DNA of 64,000 nt from Staphylococcus equorum. Its GTDB lineage: Bacteria > Bacillota > Bacilli > Staphylococcales > Staphylococcaceae. The translations under genes and the position numbers were made by a program. The stretch covers positions 930,001 through 994,000 of the forward strand of contig NZ_CP118982.1 of the NCBI RefSeq assembly GCF_029024965.1, written 5' to 3'. This document shows, piece by piece, positions 50,534-60,433 of this stretch (the stretch's first letter is position 1; each line of letters starts with the position of its first letter). The notes under the pieces were generated by a model that was not told the DNA's origin, did not search any database, and saw nothing but the letters and a program-made list of their open reading frames with translations.

Positions 50534-50944
50534 TTAACTATTGTCTTGAGTTATTCTAGTTATATCAAATAATGAAAGTTTAATTGTTTCCTGTGTATGG
50601 ATTAGGTAACCTTCTAAAAACATATGAGTCATATCTATATTTTTAATTTTTATATGAGTCGTTTCCAACCATCCTGCTTTATAGTATTCGATGTGAATAT
50701 AGGAATCTGTATGTAACGCTTGATGAAGATGTAAATTTAAGTCATTTAATTGATCGTCTGATAATATAGGACGGTCAATTTTATTTTGATCTACTAAATA
50801 TTGTTGAATTGTTTCGAATTGTTCTGGCAAAGTTGCAAATGGCGCCCATTTAACCATGCCACGACCTTGCGGGATATTGGCATTAAGAAATTCTCTTGGT
50901 ATATTTCTATAGTCATTTTCATTTTGATATTTTTTCGGAATCAT
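50534..50944 (-). CDS. YolD-like family protein
   Basis: 136 residues with the YolD signature RGMVKWAPFATLPEQFE near residue 28-44 and the C-terminal WLETTHIKIKNID pattern. YolD-like genes usually sit beside Y-family polymerase (UmuC/UvrX) genes and are SOS genes; no polymerase gene is adjacent here. A LexA box lies in the promoter (50967-50980). Function unknown, presumably DNA damage tolerance. Confidence 0.87.
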   Translation of the reverse strand: MIPKKYQNENDYRNIPREFLNANIPQGRGMVKWAPFATLPEQFETIQQYLVDQNKIDRPILSDDQLNDLNLHLHQALHTDSYIHIEYYKAGWLETTHIKIKNIDMTHMFLEGYLIHTQETIKLSLFDITRITQDNS

Positions 50945-50966
50945 AAAATCACCTCAACACAATAAT

Positions 50967-50996
50967 AGAACATATGTTCGTGTTATTGCAAGAAGT
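50967..50996 (-). promoter_or_regulatory. LexA (SOS) box and promoter of the YolD gene
   Basis: agaacatatgttcg (50967-50980) matches CGAACATATGTTCG at 13 of 14 positions. On the minus strand ttgcaa (-35) and tattat (-10) flank it at an 18-base spacing, so LexA binding would block the promoter. Confidence 0.85.
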
Positions 50997-51045
50997 TTTT
51001 CTTTATTTCAAGTTAATAAAGCATGAATCTTAATGTGATAGAAAT

Positions 51046-51060
51046 TGATAATAATCATTA
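51046..51060. promoter_or_regulatory. Fur-box-like sequence before the lactonase gene
   Basis: tgataataatcatta matches TGATAATNATTATCA at all but two of its defined positions and stands 60 bases before the ATG. PerR boxes look similar. Tentative. Confidence 0.4.
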
Positions 51061-51120
51061 TATTGTCATTTAGTATAGATATTTATTAAAATGAAACTAC
51101 AATAATATGGAGGGGTTTAC

Positions 51121-52158
51121 ATGACGACAACAGGTTATATTGGTACGTATACGAAAAAAGAGGGCAAAGGCGTTTATCGTTTTGAATTAGATGAACAAAC
51201 TGGAAGTGTAACAGAAGTTGAAACAGGATATGAATTAGAAGCATCCACTTATGTAAATCAACATAATTCATTTTTATATGCTGTAACACGTGAAGGAGAT
51301 AATTGCGGTGTTGCTAGTCTTAAAATAGAAGAAGATGGTAAACTCAAATTAATAAATAAATGTCTTGCTTCTACAAAAGGTAGCGGCTGTTATGTAGATG
51401 TATCACCAGACGGAAAGTTTGTTTTTGAGTCTGTTTACGGTGCTGGATTAGCGCGCTTATATGAAGCGAATCCTGAAACAGGTGAAATCATACGTTTGAT
51501 TCAAGAGTTAGAGCACAATTATCCAACTGGGCCACACGAAAGACAAGATCAGCCACATGTGCATTTTATTAGTACAACACCAGATGAAAAATATGTTGTT
51601 GCAATCGATTTAGGTACAGATAAAATAGTAACATACGAATTTAATGATCATGGTTTTAGTGAACATGCAGTGAGTGATTTTGAACCAGGGGATGGACCAA
51701 GACATATTACTTTTCATGAAAATGGGAAGTTTGCTTATGTTGTCCATGAGTTATCAAATGTCGTAAGTACAGTAAAATATGAAGACGGAAAATTCACAGA
51801 AGTCCAACGACATTCAACAATTCCAGAAAATTTTGAAGGTGATACAAAATTAGCGGCAGTAAGACAGTCACACGATCAAAAATTCTTATACATCACGAAT
51901 AGAGGGCACGATAGTATTGCCATTTTTAAAGTAAGTGATGATGGTTCAACGATTTCATTCGTTGATATTGTATCAAGTGGTGGCGAATTTCCACGTGATT
52001 TCAACATTACTGACTCAGACGATTTCTTAGTTTGTGCACATCAAGAAGGTGACTATACATTGACGGTTTTCAAACGTGATAAAATTACGGGAGAATTAGA
52101 AAAAGTCGATCATCACGAATCAGCACCAGAAGGCGTTTGTGTACAATTTTTAAAATAA
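51121..52158 (+). CDS. Lactonase family protein (6-phosphogluconolactonase-type beta-propeller)
   Basis: 345 residues, seven-bladed beta-propeller of the YbhE/Pgl-type lactonase family. Starts [27 protein letters not shown] and shows the characteristic blades [29 protein letters not shown] and [17 protein letters not shown]. Family members hydrolyse 6-phosphogluconolactone in the oxidative pentose phosphate path, which fits, although the substrate is not proven for Gram-positive homologues. Monocistronic. Confidence 0.88.
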   Translation: MTTTGYIGTYTKKEGKGVYRFELDEQTGSVTEVETGYELEASTYVNQHNSFLYAVTREGDNCGVASLKIEEDGKLKLINKCLASTKGSGCYVDVSPDGKFVFESVYGAGLARLYEANPETGEIIRLIQELEHNYPTGPHERQDQPHVHFISTTPDEKYVVAIDLGTDKIVTYEFNDHGFSEHAVSDFEPGDGPRHITFHENGKFAYVVHELSNVVSTVKYEDGKFTEVQRHSTIPENFEGDTKLAAVRQSHDQKFLYITNRGHDSIAIFKVSDDGSTISFVDIVSSGGEFPRDFNITDSDDFLVCAHQEGDYTLTVFKRDKITGELEKVDHHESAPEGVCVQFLK

Positions 52159-52177
52159 AGACAATTGAAAATAATTA

Positions 52178-52226
52178 AAAAAATAACCTAGTATGGATAA
52201 TACACTGCCATACTAGGTTATTTTCT
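52178..52226. terminator. Bidirectional terminator
   Basis: aaaataacctagtatgg...ccatactaggttatttt hairpin between the convergent lactonase and aldehyde dehydrogenase genes. Confidence 0.9.
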
Positions 52227-53604
52227 ATTTGTTGAAAAATGTTTTGATGTATTTAAATTTCCCTTTATATGGTGGGAATATAAGGCTTGATTCAAGTCTT
52301 GTAGATTTAAATACATAAGATTTATCATGACTAAACGTATCAAAACTATATTTACCATGATATTGTCCTATACCCGAGGCACCGACACCACCAAAAGGTA
52401 AGTTTGGGTTTGCGAGGTGCATCAACGTATCATTAATCGCGCCACCACCAAATGAAATTTCATGAAGTACACGTTCTGTTGCATTTTCATCTTCGCTAAA
52501 TAAATATAAGCTGAGTGGCTTAGGTTTAGTGCGTATTAAATCAATTGCTTCATCAAAGTCATCATAAGGAATGATTGGTAAAATAGGGCCGAAAATCTCA
52601 TCTTCCATTATTTTAGCATCGAAAGTAATACCATCTAAAATGGTTGGAGCGATGTATTTATCATCTGCATCAGATTGACCGCCAAATGCAATTTCTGTTT
52701 TATGAACATTTAATAAATGGTCTAAACGGTCGAAATGTTTTTGATTAATGATACGACCGAAATCTGGACTATCTTGTATAGATTTACCGTAAAATTCAGT
52801 GATGGTATTTTTGAGTGCCGCGATGAGTTGGCTTTTGACTTTTCGGTTAACTAAAATATAGTCTGGTGACACACAAGTTTGACCAGCGTTCGTAAATTTT
52901 CCGAAACAAATGCGTTCGCTTGCTACTTTGATATTTGCTGATTCATCTACAATCGCAGGAGATTTACCCCCTAATTCTAAAGTGACAGGCGTTAAGTTTT
53001 CGCTAGCTGCACGATAGACAATACGTCCTACTTTTTCGCTGCCAGTGAAAAAGACATAATCAAAAGGTAGGTGTATGAGCGATTGTGTAGTTTCTGCGTC
53101 GCCTTGACATACACTAATATATTCAGGGTTGAATACATCTTCAATAATTTGCTGTACTATATCTGCAACGTGTGGTGTGAATTCTGATGGTTTAAGTATA
53201 GCTGTATTTCCCGCTGCTATTGCACCAATTAATGGTTCAATGAGTAATTGGAAAGGGTAATTAAAAGGCCCGATAATTAAGACCGTACCATAAGGCTCTT
53301 TCATGATATAACTTTTAGTAGGGAATAAATAAAGGGGCGTGTTAACTTGTTTTCTTTTCGCCCAATTTTTAAGTTCTTTGCGTGCTGACTTAATGCTTTT
53401 TAAAGTGAATCCAATCTCGGTTGCATAAGCTTCCACTTTGTTTTTTCCTAAATCTTTTTGAAGTGCGTCGAGTAATTCATTTTCATGATTTTTAATACTT
53501 TTACCCAAGAGTTTGAGTTGTTTTTTTCTAAACTTAAGATCTTTGGTTTCGTGAGTATTAAAATATTGTTTACTATTATGGAAAGTTTGCTCTATTGAAT
53601 TCAA
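52225..53604 (-). CDS. Aldehyde dehydrogenase
   Basis: 459 residues, short ALDH3-like class without an N-terminal extension. Catalytic Glu in VTLELGGKSPAIV (about residue 210) and catalytic Cys in GKFTNAGQTCVSPDYI (about residue 244) are present, with the NAD-binding FTGSEKVGR tract. Members oxidise fatty or aromatic aldehydes to acids; the C-terminal basic, aromatic stretch FPPYKGKFKYIKTFF could touch membrane, as in fatty aldehyde dehydrogenases. Substrate not determinable. Confidence 0.92.
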   Translation of the reverse strand: MNSIEQTFHNSKQYFNTHETKDLKFRKKQLKLLGKSIKNHENELLDALQKDLGKNKVEAYATEIGFTLKSIKSARKELKNWAKRKQVNTPLYLFPTKSYIMKEPYGTVLIIGPFNYPFQLLIEPLIGAIAAGNTAILKPSEFTPHVADIVQQIIEDVFNPEYISVCQGDAETTQSLIHLPFDYVFFTGSEKVGRIVYRAASENLTPVTLELGGKSPAIVDESANIKVASERICFGKFTNAGQTCVSPDYILVNRKVKSQLIAALKNTITEFYGKSIQDSPDFGRIINQKHFDRLDHLLNVHKTEIAFGGQSDADDKYIAPTILDGITFDAKIMEDEIFGPILPIIPYDDFDEAIDLIRTKPKPLSLYLFSEDENATERVLHEISFGGGAINDTLMHLANPNLPFGGVGASGIGQYHGKYSFDTFSHDKSYVFKSTRLESSLIFPPYKGKFKYIKTFFNK

Positions 53605-53650
53605 ATGATATTCCTCCTAGTATGAGATGTCGCTATGCTTATGCAAATGG

Positions 53651-53683
53651 ATAAAAAACTGGAACATATTTACTATGTTCCAG
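53651..53683 (-). terminator. ppaC terminator
   Basis: Minus-strand hairpin ctggaacata-gtaaa-tatgttccag followed by six T. Confidence 0.8.
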
Positions 53684-53740
53684 AATACTGAGCGGCTAGG
53701 TGTTTAGTTTCTTTGTCCACTCAGTGTTTATCATATACTA

Positions 53741-54676
53741 TTAAACGACTTCGTTTAAAGCTTCTGTAATTTGAGGTACAACTTGTTTTTTACGAGAAAC
53801 TACTCCAGGTAAGAATGCAGTATTGTTTTCAAGTTCAACATTGAAAGCTTTACCTACTTTGTCTGTTTCAGGTCCTACTACTAAAATTTTAGAATCACTA
53901 TTAATGATGTCAGTCACGACTAACACAAATAAATCATATTTTTCATTTGCACTTGTTTCTAACATAGCTTTTGTTAATTCTTCTTGACGTGCAAAGACTT
54001 CATCAATATCCACAGTATTAACTTGTCCAATATGAGTTGAATAATCTCCCATGTTGAAAGATTTTGCATCCATAGATAAGATATCTGAAATTGATTTGTC
54101 TGTTGTAGACGCACCTGCTTTTAACATATCTAAACCGTAAGATTCTAAGTCAACATTGGCGATCGCTTTCAATGCTTCTGCAGCTTGCACATCTTCTTCA
54201 GTACATGTAGGTGATTTGAATAATAAACTATCTGAGATAATTGCAGAAATCATTAAGCCAGCAATTTCAGGTTTAATTTCAAAACCGCGTTCTTTATACA
54301 TTTTGTATAAAATTGTTGCTGTACAACCAACTGGTTCAGCACGGTAATATAAAGGTGCTGCAGTTTCAAAATTAGAAATTCTATGGTGATCTACAACATG
54401 TTGAATTGTAGCGTCAGCAATTGAATCTGCGCTTTGTTGGAATTCATTATGGTCAACTAAAATAACATTTTGATCAGCTAGATTATCGTTAAGTAATTCT
54501 GGCGCTTCTACTTTGAAATGATCTAAAGCAAATTGCGTTTCAGGACCTATTTCGCCTAAACGGTAAGACGCAGCCTCCGAATTACCTGTTTGTTGTTCAA
54601 AATCTGCCATGATGATGGCAGATGCAATAGCATCTGTATCTGGATTTTTATGTCCGAAAATATAAGTTTTTGCCAT
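53741..54676 (-). CDS. ppaC: Manganese-dependent inorganic pyrophosphatase
   Basis: Family II (DHH) pyrophosphatase hydrolysing PPi to phosphate. The metal-binding N terminus FGHKNPDTDAIASA (about residue 7-20), the VVDHHRISNFE motif (about residue 95) and the C-terminal DHHA2 substrate tract with SRKKQVVPQ are present. 311 residues, usual length. Monocistronic with an aggag site. Confidence 0.96.
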   Translation of the reverse strand: MAKTYIFGHKNPDTDAIASAIIMADFEQQTGNSEAASYRLGEIGPETQFALDHFKVEAPELLNDNLADQNVILVDHNEFQQSADSIADATIQHVVDHHRISNFETAAPLYYRAEPVGCTATILYKMYKERGFEIKPEIAGLMISAIISDSLLFKSPTCTEEDVQAAEALKAIANVDLESYGLDMLKAGASTTDKSISDILSMDAKSFNMGDYSTHIGQVNTVDIDEVFARQEELTKAMLETSANEKYDLFVLVVTDIINSDSKILVVGPETDKVGKAFNVELENNTAFLPGVVSRKKQVVPQITEALNEVV

Positions 54677-54731
54677 ATCTAAATTCTCCTTATTTATATA
54701 GTTAATATTATTTTATCATGAGTTTGCATAG

Positions 54732-55283
54732 TTATTCTACTTCAGCACCTAAGGAATTTTTAAAATGATCTAAAGCCCAATCATGACCTGTTGAATTAAA
54801 TGAAGCAACGCCTTTATGTGAAATACTGATAGAATAACCTAAATTATAGGCAGTAATCGCTGTATGTAATACACAAATGTCAGTACATACACCAACAATT
54901 TCTAAATGTGTTACATTTCTTTCCCGAAGCAAAATATCTAACGAAGTACCGCAAAAAGCATCATAACGTGTTTTATCTAAAAAATGTATGTGATCATTAA
55001 ATAATATATTTTGATAGATATCATTTACTTTGCCGTAAAGCTCTCTCCCAGATGTTCCTAGAATATTGTGAGGAGGGAAGAGCTTGTTCTCAGGATGATA
55101 ACTATTTTCTTCAAAATGTAAATCCATCATAAAGAAAATGTTCTGCTGTTTTTTATTATATACTTCAATTCTTTCCACAATATAATGTTCAATTTGTTGG
55201 CCTGGAATGCCACAAGTCATTTTTCCGTTATTTGCAACAAAATCATTTGAATAATCCACTACAATAAGTGCACTTTTTTTCAT
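54732..55283 (-). CDS. pncA: Nicotinamidase / isochorismatase family hydrolase
   Basis: 183 residues. The cysteine-hydrolase triad is visible: Asp10 (VVDYSNDF), Lys104 (FLDKTRYDAF) and Cys137 (GVCTDICVLHTA), and the metal ligands Asp54, His56 and His63 of nicotinamidases (MDLHFEENSYHPEN) are also present. It would convert nicotinamide to nicotinate, the substrate of PncB encoded 5 kb away. The symbol is given on these residues; other isochorismatase-family amidases remain possible. Confidence 0.85.
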   Translation of the reverse strand: MKKSALIVVDYSNDFVANNGKMTCGIPGQQIEHYIVERIEVYNKKQQNIFFMMDLHFEENSYHPENKLFPPHNILGTSGRELYGKVNDIYQNILFNDHIHFLDKTRYDAFCGTSLDILLRERNVTHLEIVGVCTDICVLHTAITAYNLGYSISISHKGVASFNSTGHDWALDHFKNSLGAEVE

Positions 55284-55420
55284 AATTTGTGAACACTCCT
55301 AATATTAAAGATAATAAGTATTATATACTAAGTAGATAAATCAATAAAGCTACAACAAACGCGTTTGAAAATCCTTAATTAAGTTTATTATAAAGTATTG
55401 AGAAAGAGAGGGATTGTCCT

Positions 55421-56479
55421 ATGATGATTAATGCAAAGGAATTTGGATTAAAAGGTAAAAGTAAAAGCGCAGATACACGAGCAATGCAACGTGCATTGAA
55501 TTATGCAAAAAAATATCCTTCGACAACAATATATGTACCTAAAGGTGAGTTTCATATACGCAAGTCACTGGTTATTTATGAGTCTACAACATTATTGCTA
55601 GATAAAAGCGCAGTTCTTAAAAGATGTGGGAAAGATGCCTTACTAAAAAATGGTAGAAGATTTAAACCTTACTATGGTTATAACGGCAACAGCCATATTT
55701 ATATTGCAGGAGGAACATTTGATATGAATGGCTATGATTTCCCTTATAATAATACAGCAATGTGTATAGGACATGCCCAAGATATTCAAATTGTCGATGT
55801 GACCTTTAAAGATATTATAGGTGGTCATGGACTGGATGCATGTGGGGTAAATGGATTATATATAAATAATTGTAAATTTTTAGGATTCAATGATAGTGAT
55901 GGGACAAGAACTTTTTCAGAAGCAATTCAGTTAGATATTCAAGTACCAGGTGCGTTTCCTAAATTTGGGACGACAGACGGAACGATTACAAAAAATGTAA
56001 TAATAGAAAATTGTTATTTTGGCAATTCAGATACGCCTACGATGCAGTCCTGGAACAGGGCGATTGGTTCTCATGCAAGTCGTTATAATCAATTTTATCA
56101 AAATATCCATATTCGTTTTAATACATTTGAAGGGATAAAGCAATATGCACTAACACCTTTAAAATATAAAGATACGTATATTCATCATAATATTTTTAAA
56201 AACTGTGCTGGTGGTGTTCGTTTTTTAGCAGTTAAAGATGGTAAAAATGCAAAAGATTTAAAAGGGAAACAAAGATCAACTCAAGCAGGGTGTAATTTAA
56301 ATATTTATCGAAATAAATTTGTTGGAACGATAGAGAAATATGCAATTCGGATTCAAAGTTATAATAATATAAAACATAAAAATATTTTTATTGCTCAAAA
56401 TGAGTTTGATGAATCGCCGCCTAAAATGTATTTGAAAGACATTAAAAATTTATTTTTATCTTATGATGATAAAATTTAA
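55421..56479 (+). CDS. Right-handed beta-helix (pectate-lyase-superfamily) protein
   Basis: 352 residues. After [26 protein letters not shown], the typical beginning of Pectate_lyase_3-like proteins (Asp-plus-helix before the first coil), come repeated beta-helix coils rich in Asn and Ile ([34 protein letters not shown]). There is no signal peptide or membrane segment, which is odd for a polysaccharide-acting enzyme and suggests an internal substrate or non-classical export. Catalytic residues cannot be identified. Monocistronic. Confidence 0.75.
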   Translation: MMINAKEFGLKGKSKSADTRAMQRALNYAKKYPSTTIYVPKGEFHIRKSLVIYESTTLLLDKSAVLKRCGKDALLKNGRRFKPYYGYNGNSHIYIAGGTFDMNGYDFPYNNTAMCIGHAQDIQIVDVTFKDIIGGHGLDACGVNGLYINNCKFLGFNDSDGTRTFSEAIQLDIQVPGAFPKFGTTDGTITKNVIIENCYFGNSDTPTMQSWNRAIGSHASRYNQFYQNIHIRFNTFEGIKQYALTPLKYKDTYIHHNIFKNCAGGVRFLAVKDGKNAKDLKGKQRSTQAGCNLNIYRNKFVGTIEKYAIRIQSYNNIKHKNIFIAQNEFDESPPKMYLKDIKNLFLSYDDKI

Positions 56480-56641
56480 AATAATGTTAAGTCTAATTAA
56501 ACATGATTAGAATGCTACATTGACATTATAAAGGCTGTATTTGTAAGCGGTTTAGCATTGATATTTCATTAAGATTATATTATGTTATAAACTAAGAAAT
56601 GTTATGAATATTCAGAAAAGTAACTTTAGAGGGGGACGAAT

Positions 56642-58201
56642 ATGAACAATTTGAACAAAGGGGATATGAGAAGGTCACAATATTTAATGTTTTTTTCTAA
56701 CAAGAAAGAAAAGAAGTCTTATAACAGTGGACAATTAATAGGCTTAATATTGGGGCCACTATTATTTGTTTTAACATTACTATTTTTACAGCCTGAAGGT
56801 TTATCAAGTAAAGGTATATTTGTTTTAGCAATAACACTTTGGATTGCAACGTGGTGGATTACTGAAGCTATTCCGATTGCAGCAACGAGTTTGTTACCAT
56901 TAATATTGATGCCAATTGGACATGTATTAAGTCCAGAAGAAGTTTCATCACAATATGGTAATGATATTATCTTTTTATTCTTAGGCGGTTTCATTTTAGC
57001 GATTGCCATGGAAAGATGGAATTTACATACCCGAGTTGCTCTAACGATTATCAATACATTAGGGACAAGTACAGGAAAGATTTTACTAGGATTTATGATT
57101 GCGACAGCCTTTTTATCCATGTTTGTGTCGAACACTGCCGCTGTTATGATTATGATTCCGATTGGTTTAGCAATTATTAAAGAAGCCAGTGAATTAAAAA
57201 ATAAAGGCATTAAAGATTCAAGTATTACTAAGTTTGAGCAATCCATAGTTTTAGCAATTGGTTATGCCGGTACAATCGGTGGTCTTGGCACGTTAATTGG
57301 GACACCGCCTCTGATTATTTTAAAGGGACAATATCAATCTGCATTTGGTGAAGAAATTAGTTTTGCTAAATGGATGATTATTGGTGTACCAACGGTTATT
57401 GTTTTACTATTCTTAGTTTGGGCATACATACGATATATAGCTTTTAGACATGATATGAAAGCATTACCAGGTGGTAAAGCGTTAATTAAAAGAAAATTAG
57501 ATGAATTAGGCAAGATGAAATATGAAGAGAAAGTAGTTCAAGCTGTGTTCATGCTTGCTAGTTTCTTATGGATAAGCAGAGAGTTTTTACTGAAAAATTG
57601 GACATATACTTCAGAAATAGATGATGGAACTATAGCTATGTTTATTGCAGTCTTGCTCTTTTTAATTCCTGCTAAAAATAAAGAACAACATAAACGTATT
57701 ATAGATTGGGATGTGGCTAAAGATTTACCATGGGGTGTATTAATTCTCTTTGGTGGGGGCCTAGCGCTAGCGGAAGGGATATCATCAAGTGGTTTAGCAG
57801 CATGGCTTGGCGATCAGTTGAAACTGATAGAAGGTGTGAGTCCTTTAATCATTGTAATAGTCATTACCGTATTTGTACTGTTCTTAACTGAAATTACATC
57901 TAATACTGCAACTGCAACGATGATATTACCAATTCTTGCAACATTATCAGTTGCTGTAAACGTTCATCCGTTATTGCTGATGGCACCTGCTGCAATGGCG
58001 GCGAACTGTGCATTTATGTTGCCAGTAGGTACGCCACCGAATGCAATTGTATTTGGTACAGGACGTATTAGTATTAAAAGAATGGCGTCTGTCGGCTTTT
58101 GGATAAACATGCTAAGTATTATCGTTATAGTACTCGTTGTTTACTTCCTAGTACCACCAGTATTAGGTATAGATGTAACCAAGCCATTGCCACTTAAATA
58201 A
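56642..58201 (+). CDS. sdcS: Sodium/dicarboxylate symporter
   Basis: DASS-family (SLC13-like) Na+-coupled importer of succinate, fumarate and malate, 519 residues with about eleven membrane segments and two re-entrant hairpins. The two Ser-Asn-Thr sodium/substrate motifs are seen in FVSNTAAVMIMIP (about residue 157) and TSNTATATMILPIL (about residue 420), with partner GTPP tracts in GTLIGTPPLI and LPVGTPPNAI. N terminus closely follows S. aureus SdcS. Monocistronic, terminator at 58217-58253. Confidence 0.93.
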   Translation: MNNLNKGDMRRSQYLMFFSNKKEKKSYNSGQLIGLILGPLLFVLTLLFLQPEGLSSKGIFVLAITLWIATWWITEAIPIAATSLLPLILMPIGHVLSPEEVSSQYGNDIIFLFLGGFILAIAMERWNLHTRVALTIINTLGTSTGKILLGFMIATAFLSMFVSNTAAVMIMIPIGLAIIKEASELKNKGIKDSSITKFEQSIVLAIGYAGTIGGLGTLIGTPPLIILKGQYQSAFGEEISFAKWMIIGVPTVIVLLFLVWAYIRYIAFRHDMKALPGGKALIKRKLDELGKMKYEEKVVQAVFMLASFLWISREFLLKNWTYTSEIDDGTIAMFIAVLLFLIPAKNKEQHKRIIDWDVAKDLPWGVLILFGGGLALAEGISSSGLAAWLGDQLKLIEGVSPLIIVIVITVFVLFLTEITSNTATATMILPILATLSVAVNVHPLLLMAPAAMAANCAFMLPVGTPPNAIVFGTGRISIKRMASVGFWINMLSIIVIVLVVYFLVPPVLGIDVTKPLPLK

Positions 58202-58216
58202 TAATATAGATAAATA

Positions 58217-58253
58217 AAACTCTCCATTTCTAAATAATGAAATGGAGAGTTTT
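58217..58253 (+). terminator. sdcS terminator
   Basis: aaactctccatttc...gaaatggagagttttt hairpin; also usable from the left-moving side. Confidence 0.88.
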
Positions 58254-58286
58254 TGGTTTGTTTAATTGAGTTATATAAAAATAAAC

Positions 58287-59099
58287 TTAACTTAATTTAT
58301 TAAATGAACCAATAATTGAGACTTGGAAGTCTAGCGTGTTTAAAATTTTAATAACCTTAGCCAAATCTTCATTGATTGGTGTGTCTGCTTGTACAAAAAA
58401 GTGGTACATTCCGAGTTGTGTTTTTAAAGGTCTAGACTCAATCCAAGACAAGTTAATATTAAATAAAACAAAAGTATTTAATATGCTTGCTAATAAACCA
58501 GGTTTATCAAATTGAGGCGTGATGAGCAATAATGTATCGCTCGCATCCTCTACATCCTCGATGCTACTCGGTTGGTTACTAACGACTAAAAAGCGCGTTA
58601 CATTATGTGGGAAGTCTTGTATGTTTTCCTCAATAGGTGAATAGCCGTATGCTTCACCACTACCTAAAGGTGCAATGGCACCAACGTGATTAGTTATTTT
58701 TTCCAAACTTTTGATTGTACTGTCTACATAGTCATACGTGAACCCTTGCTTTTGTATGTACTGACTCGTTTGACTAATCGCAGGCGCAATAGAATAAACT
58801 TTTGAGATATCATTTACTGTAGCACCTTGAGAACCATACAACGCGAATTGAATATCTAAATGAAGTTCACCTTGCGCAAAAATATTTTGTTGTGTTAATG
58901 CATCTGCGACAATATTAATCGTCCCTTCAATTGAATTCTCAATTGGTACTACGGCGATACTGTTATCATCGTTAGAAACAGCTTGTACTACTTCGTACAG
59001 GTTAGATTTGGCTTCAAAATCCATTTCAGATTCTGATTTATATTGTTTTGCTGCTAAGTATGAAAAGGTCCCTTTTGGGCCTAAATAATAAAGTTTCAT
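58287..59099 (-). CDS. pheA: Prephenate dehydratase
   Basis: Monofunctional prephenate dehydratase giving phenylpyruvate for phenylalanine synthesis, 270 residues. N-terminal PDT domain begins YYLGPKGTFSYLAAKQY and contains the catalytic Thr in HNVTRFLVVSNQ (about residue 165-176). The C-terminal ACT domain holds the Phe-binding ESRPL (about residue 221). No chorismate mutase part. Lies 40 bases after nos in the same direction, the conserved staphylococcal nos-pheA pair. Confidence 0.95.
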   Translation of the reverse strand: MKLYYLGPKGTFSYLAAKQYKSESEMDFEAKSNLYEVVQAVSNDDNSIAVVPIENSIEGTINIVADALTQQNIFAQGELHLDIQFALYGSQGATVNDISKVYSIAPAISQTSQYIQKQGFTYDYVDSTIKSLEKITNHVGAIAPLGSGEAYGYSPIEENIQDFPHNVTRFLVVSNQPSSIEDVEDASDTLLLITPQFDKPGLLASILNTFVLFNINLSWIESRPLKTQLGMYHFFVQADTPINEDLAKVIKILNTLDFQVSIIGSFNKLS

Positions 59100-59139
59100 G
59101 TGACGTTACCCCTTGTTTATATGTGTAAGGATAGAGTGT

Positions 59140-60204
59140 TTAATGGAATGGACAACCCGTAGATGTTGATTTCTTATAAAAGAAATTAGGTTCTCGAATT
59201 TCATTTTTATAACCATGATGATAATTTGCCACCAATGTTGGAGATAACGAAGGTGATAACCATGACCATTTACCAGTAACATCTCTTCCTTCTTTTGTTT
59301 CATTCTTTTCAAATCGTTCAAACTGCTTAGAAGCAGTCAAATGATCAACAATAGAGACGCCTTCATTTTTAAAGGAATGATACACTGCATCATTTAGTTC
59401 GACAAGTGCACGATCTTTATTGAAAGAATTATTCTTAAGTGTATCAAATTCAAATGCTTCTGCAACACTTTCTAGCAAATTATAACGATAACTATCTGTA
59501 AAATTACGAACAGCAATCTCATTTACCATATACCAACCGTTAAATGGTGCTGTTGGATATGTAATGCCGCCAATTTTTAAATCCATGCTTGATATAATAG
59601 GAACGGCATACCATTTTAAACCGAGTTGTTTTAACTTTGGATAGCGGTCATGTGTTATAGGAACTTCCTTAATTAATTCTGGGTTATAACTATGATATTT
59701 TAAATTACCTTCAGGCATTTTATAAATTAAAGGTAAGACATCAAAGTGAGTATGTTCTCCTGTCCATCCAAGATGTTCAGCGAGTTGCGTTATACTTCGT
59801 TCAGCAGGGTCGCCTTGATCTGAATAACCTGCATATCTGATTAATTGATTATTATAAATTTGTGGTGGTTGATGCTGTGAAAAGATAGTGATATAAGGTT
59901 TGATTTTTCCATTATTTGTTGCAGTTGTTATGTGATTTTCAATTGTAGCTATAAATTCATCTTCAGTTTGAATATCTCTTGCGTCTGCAACAGTTAATGA
60001 ATTCCAAAAAAATCGACCAATACAACGATTAGAATTCCTCCAAGCCAATTTAGCACCATAAGTAAGTTCTTCAATTGTATGTTCATACGTGCCATTTGTT
60101 TGAATAGCAATTTCAATTTCTTTAATTCTATCTAATGTAACATGTTCATCGTAACTTAATTCTTTATGCATTGTTTTAATAAATGATTTAGCTTCATTTA
60201 ACAT
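59140..60204 (-). CDS. nos: Nitric oxide synthase oxygenase
   Basis: Bacterial NOS oxygenase domain, 354 residues, making NO from L-arginine with electrons from non-dedicated reductases. The heme-ligating Cys61 is in [14 protein letters not shown]; the arginine-site Glu lies in [13 protein letters not shown] (about residue 235). No reductase domain is fused, as normal in Firmicutes. NO from this enzyme protects staphylococci from oxidative stress and affects respiration. The C terminus ends CPFH. First gene of nos-pheA. Confidence 0.96.
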   Translation of the reverse strand: MLNEAKSFIKTMHKELSYDEHVTLDRIKEIEIAIQTNGTYEHTIEELTYGAKLAWRNSNRCIGRFFWNSLTVADARDIQTEDEFIATIENHITTATNNGKIKPYITIFSQHQPPQIYNNQLIRYAGYSDQGDPAERSITQLAEHLGWTGEHTHFDVLPLIYKMPEGNLKYHSYNPELIKEVPITHDRYPKLKQLGLKWYAVPIISSMDLKIGGITYPTAPFNGWYMVNEIAVRNFTDSYRYNLLESVAEAFEFDTLKNNSFNKDRALVELNDAVYHSFKNEGVSIVDHLTASKQFERFEKNETKEGRDVTGKWSWLSPSLSPTLVANYHHGYKNEIREPNFFYKKSTSTGCPFH

Positions 60205-60433
60205 ATAAACACCTCACTTAGTATTATAAGTGATTACAGTTAATTTATAATTATAAAACTATAAATGTCACTACTTTGTCGTTAGTAATGTCACACTTTT
60301 ATCAAAATTTAAAATAATGAACAATAGCAAACTGAAAATGTTGTACGAATGCTATTAAATAGGATGGTATTTCAGGTGCTAACAACGTTTCTTTTATGCT
60401 AAACTAATAGAAAAGCTGATTGGAGAGATTTTT

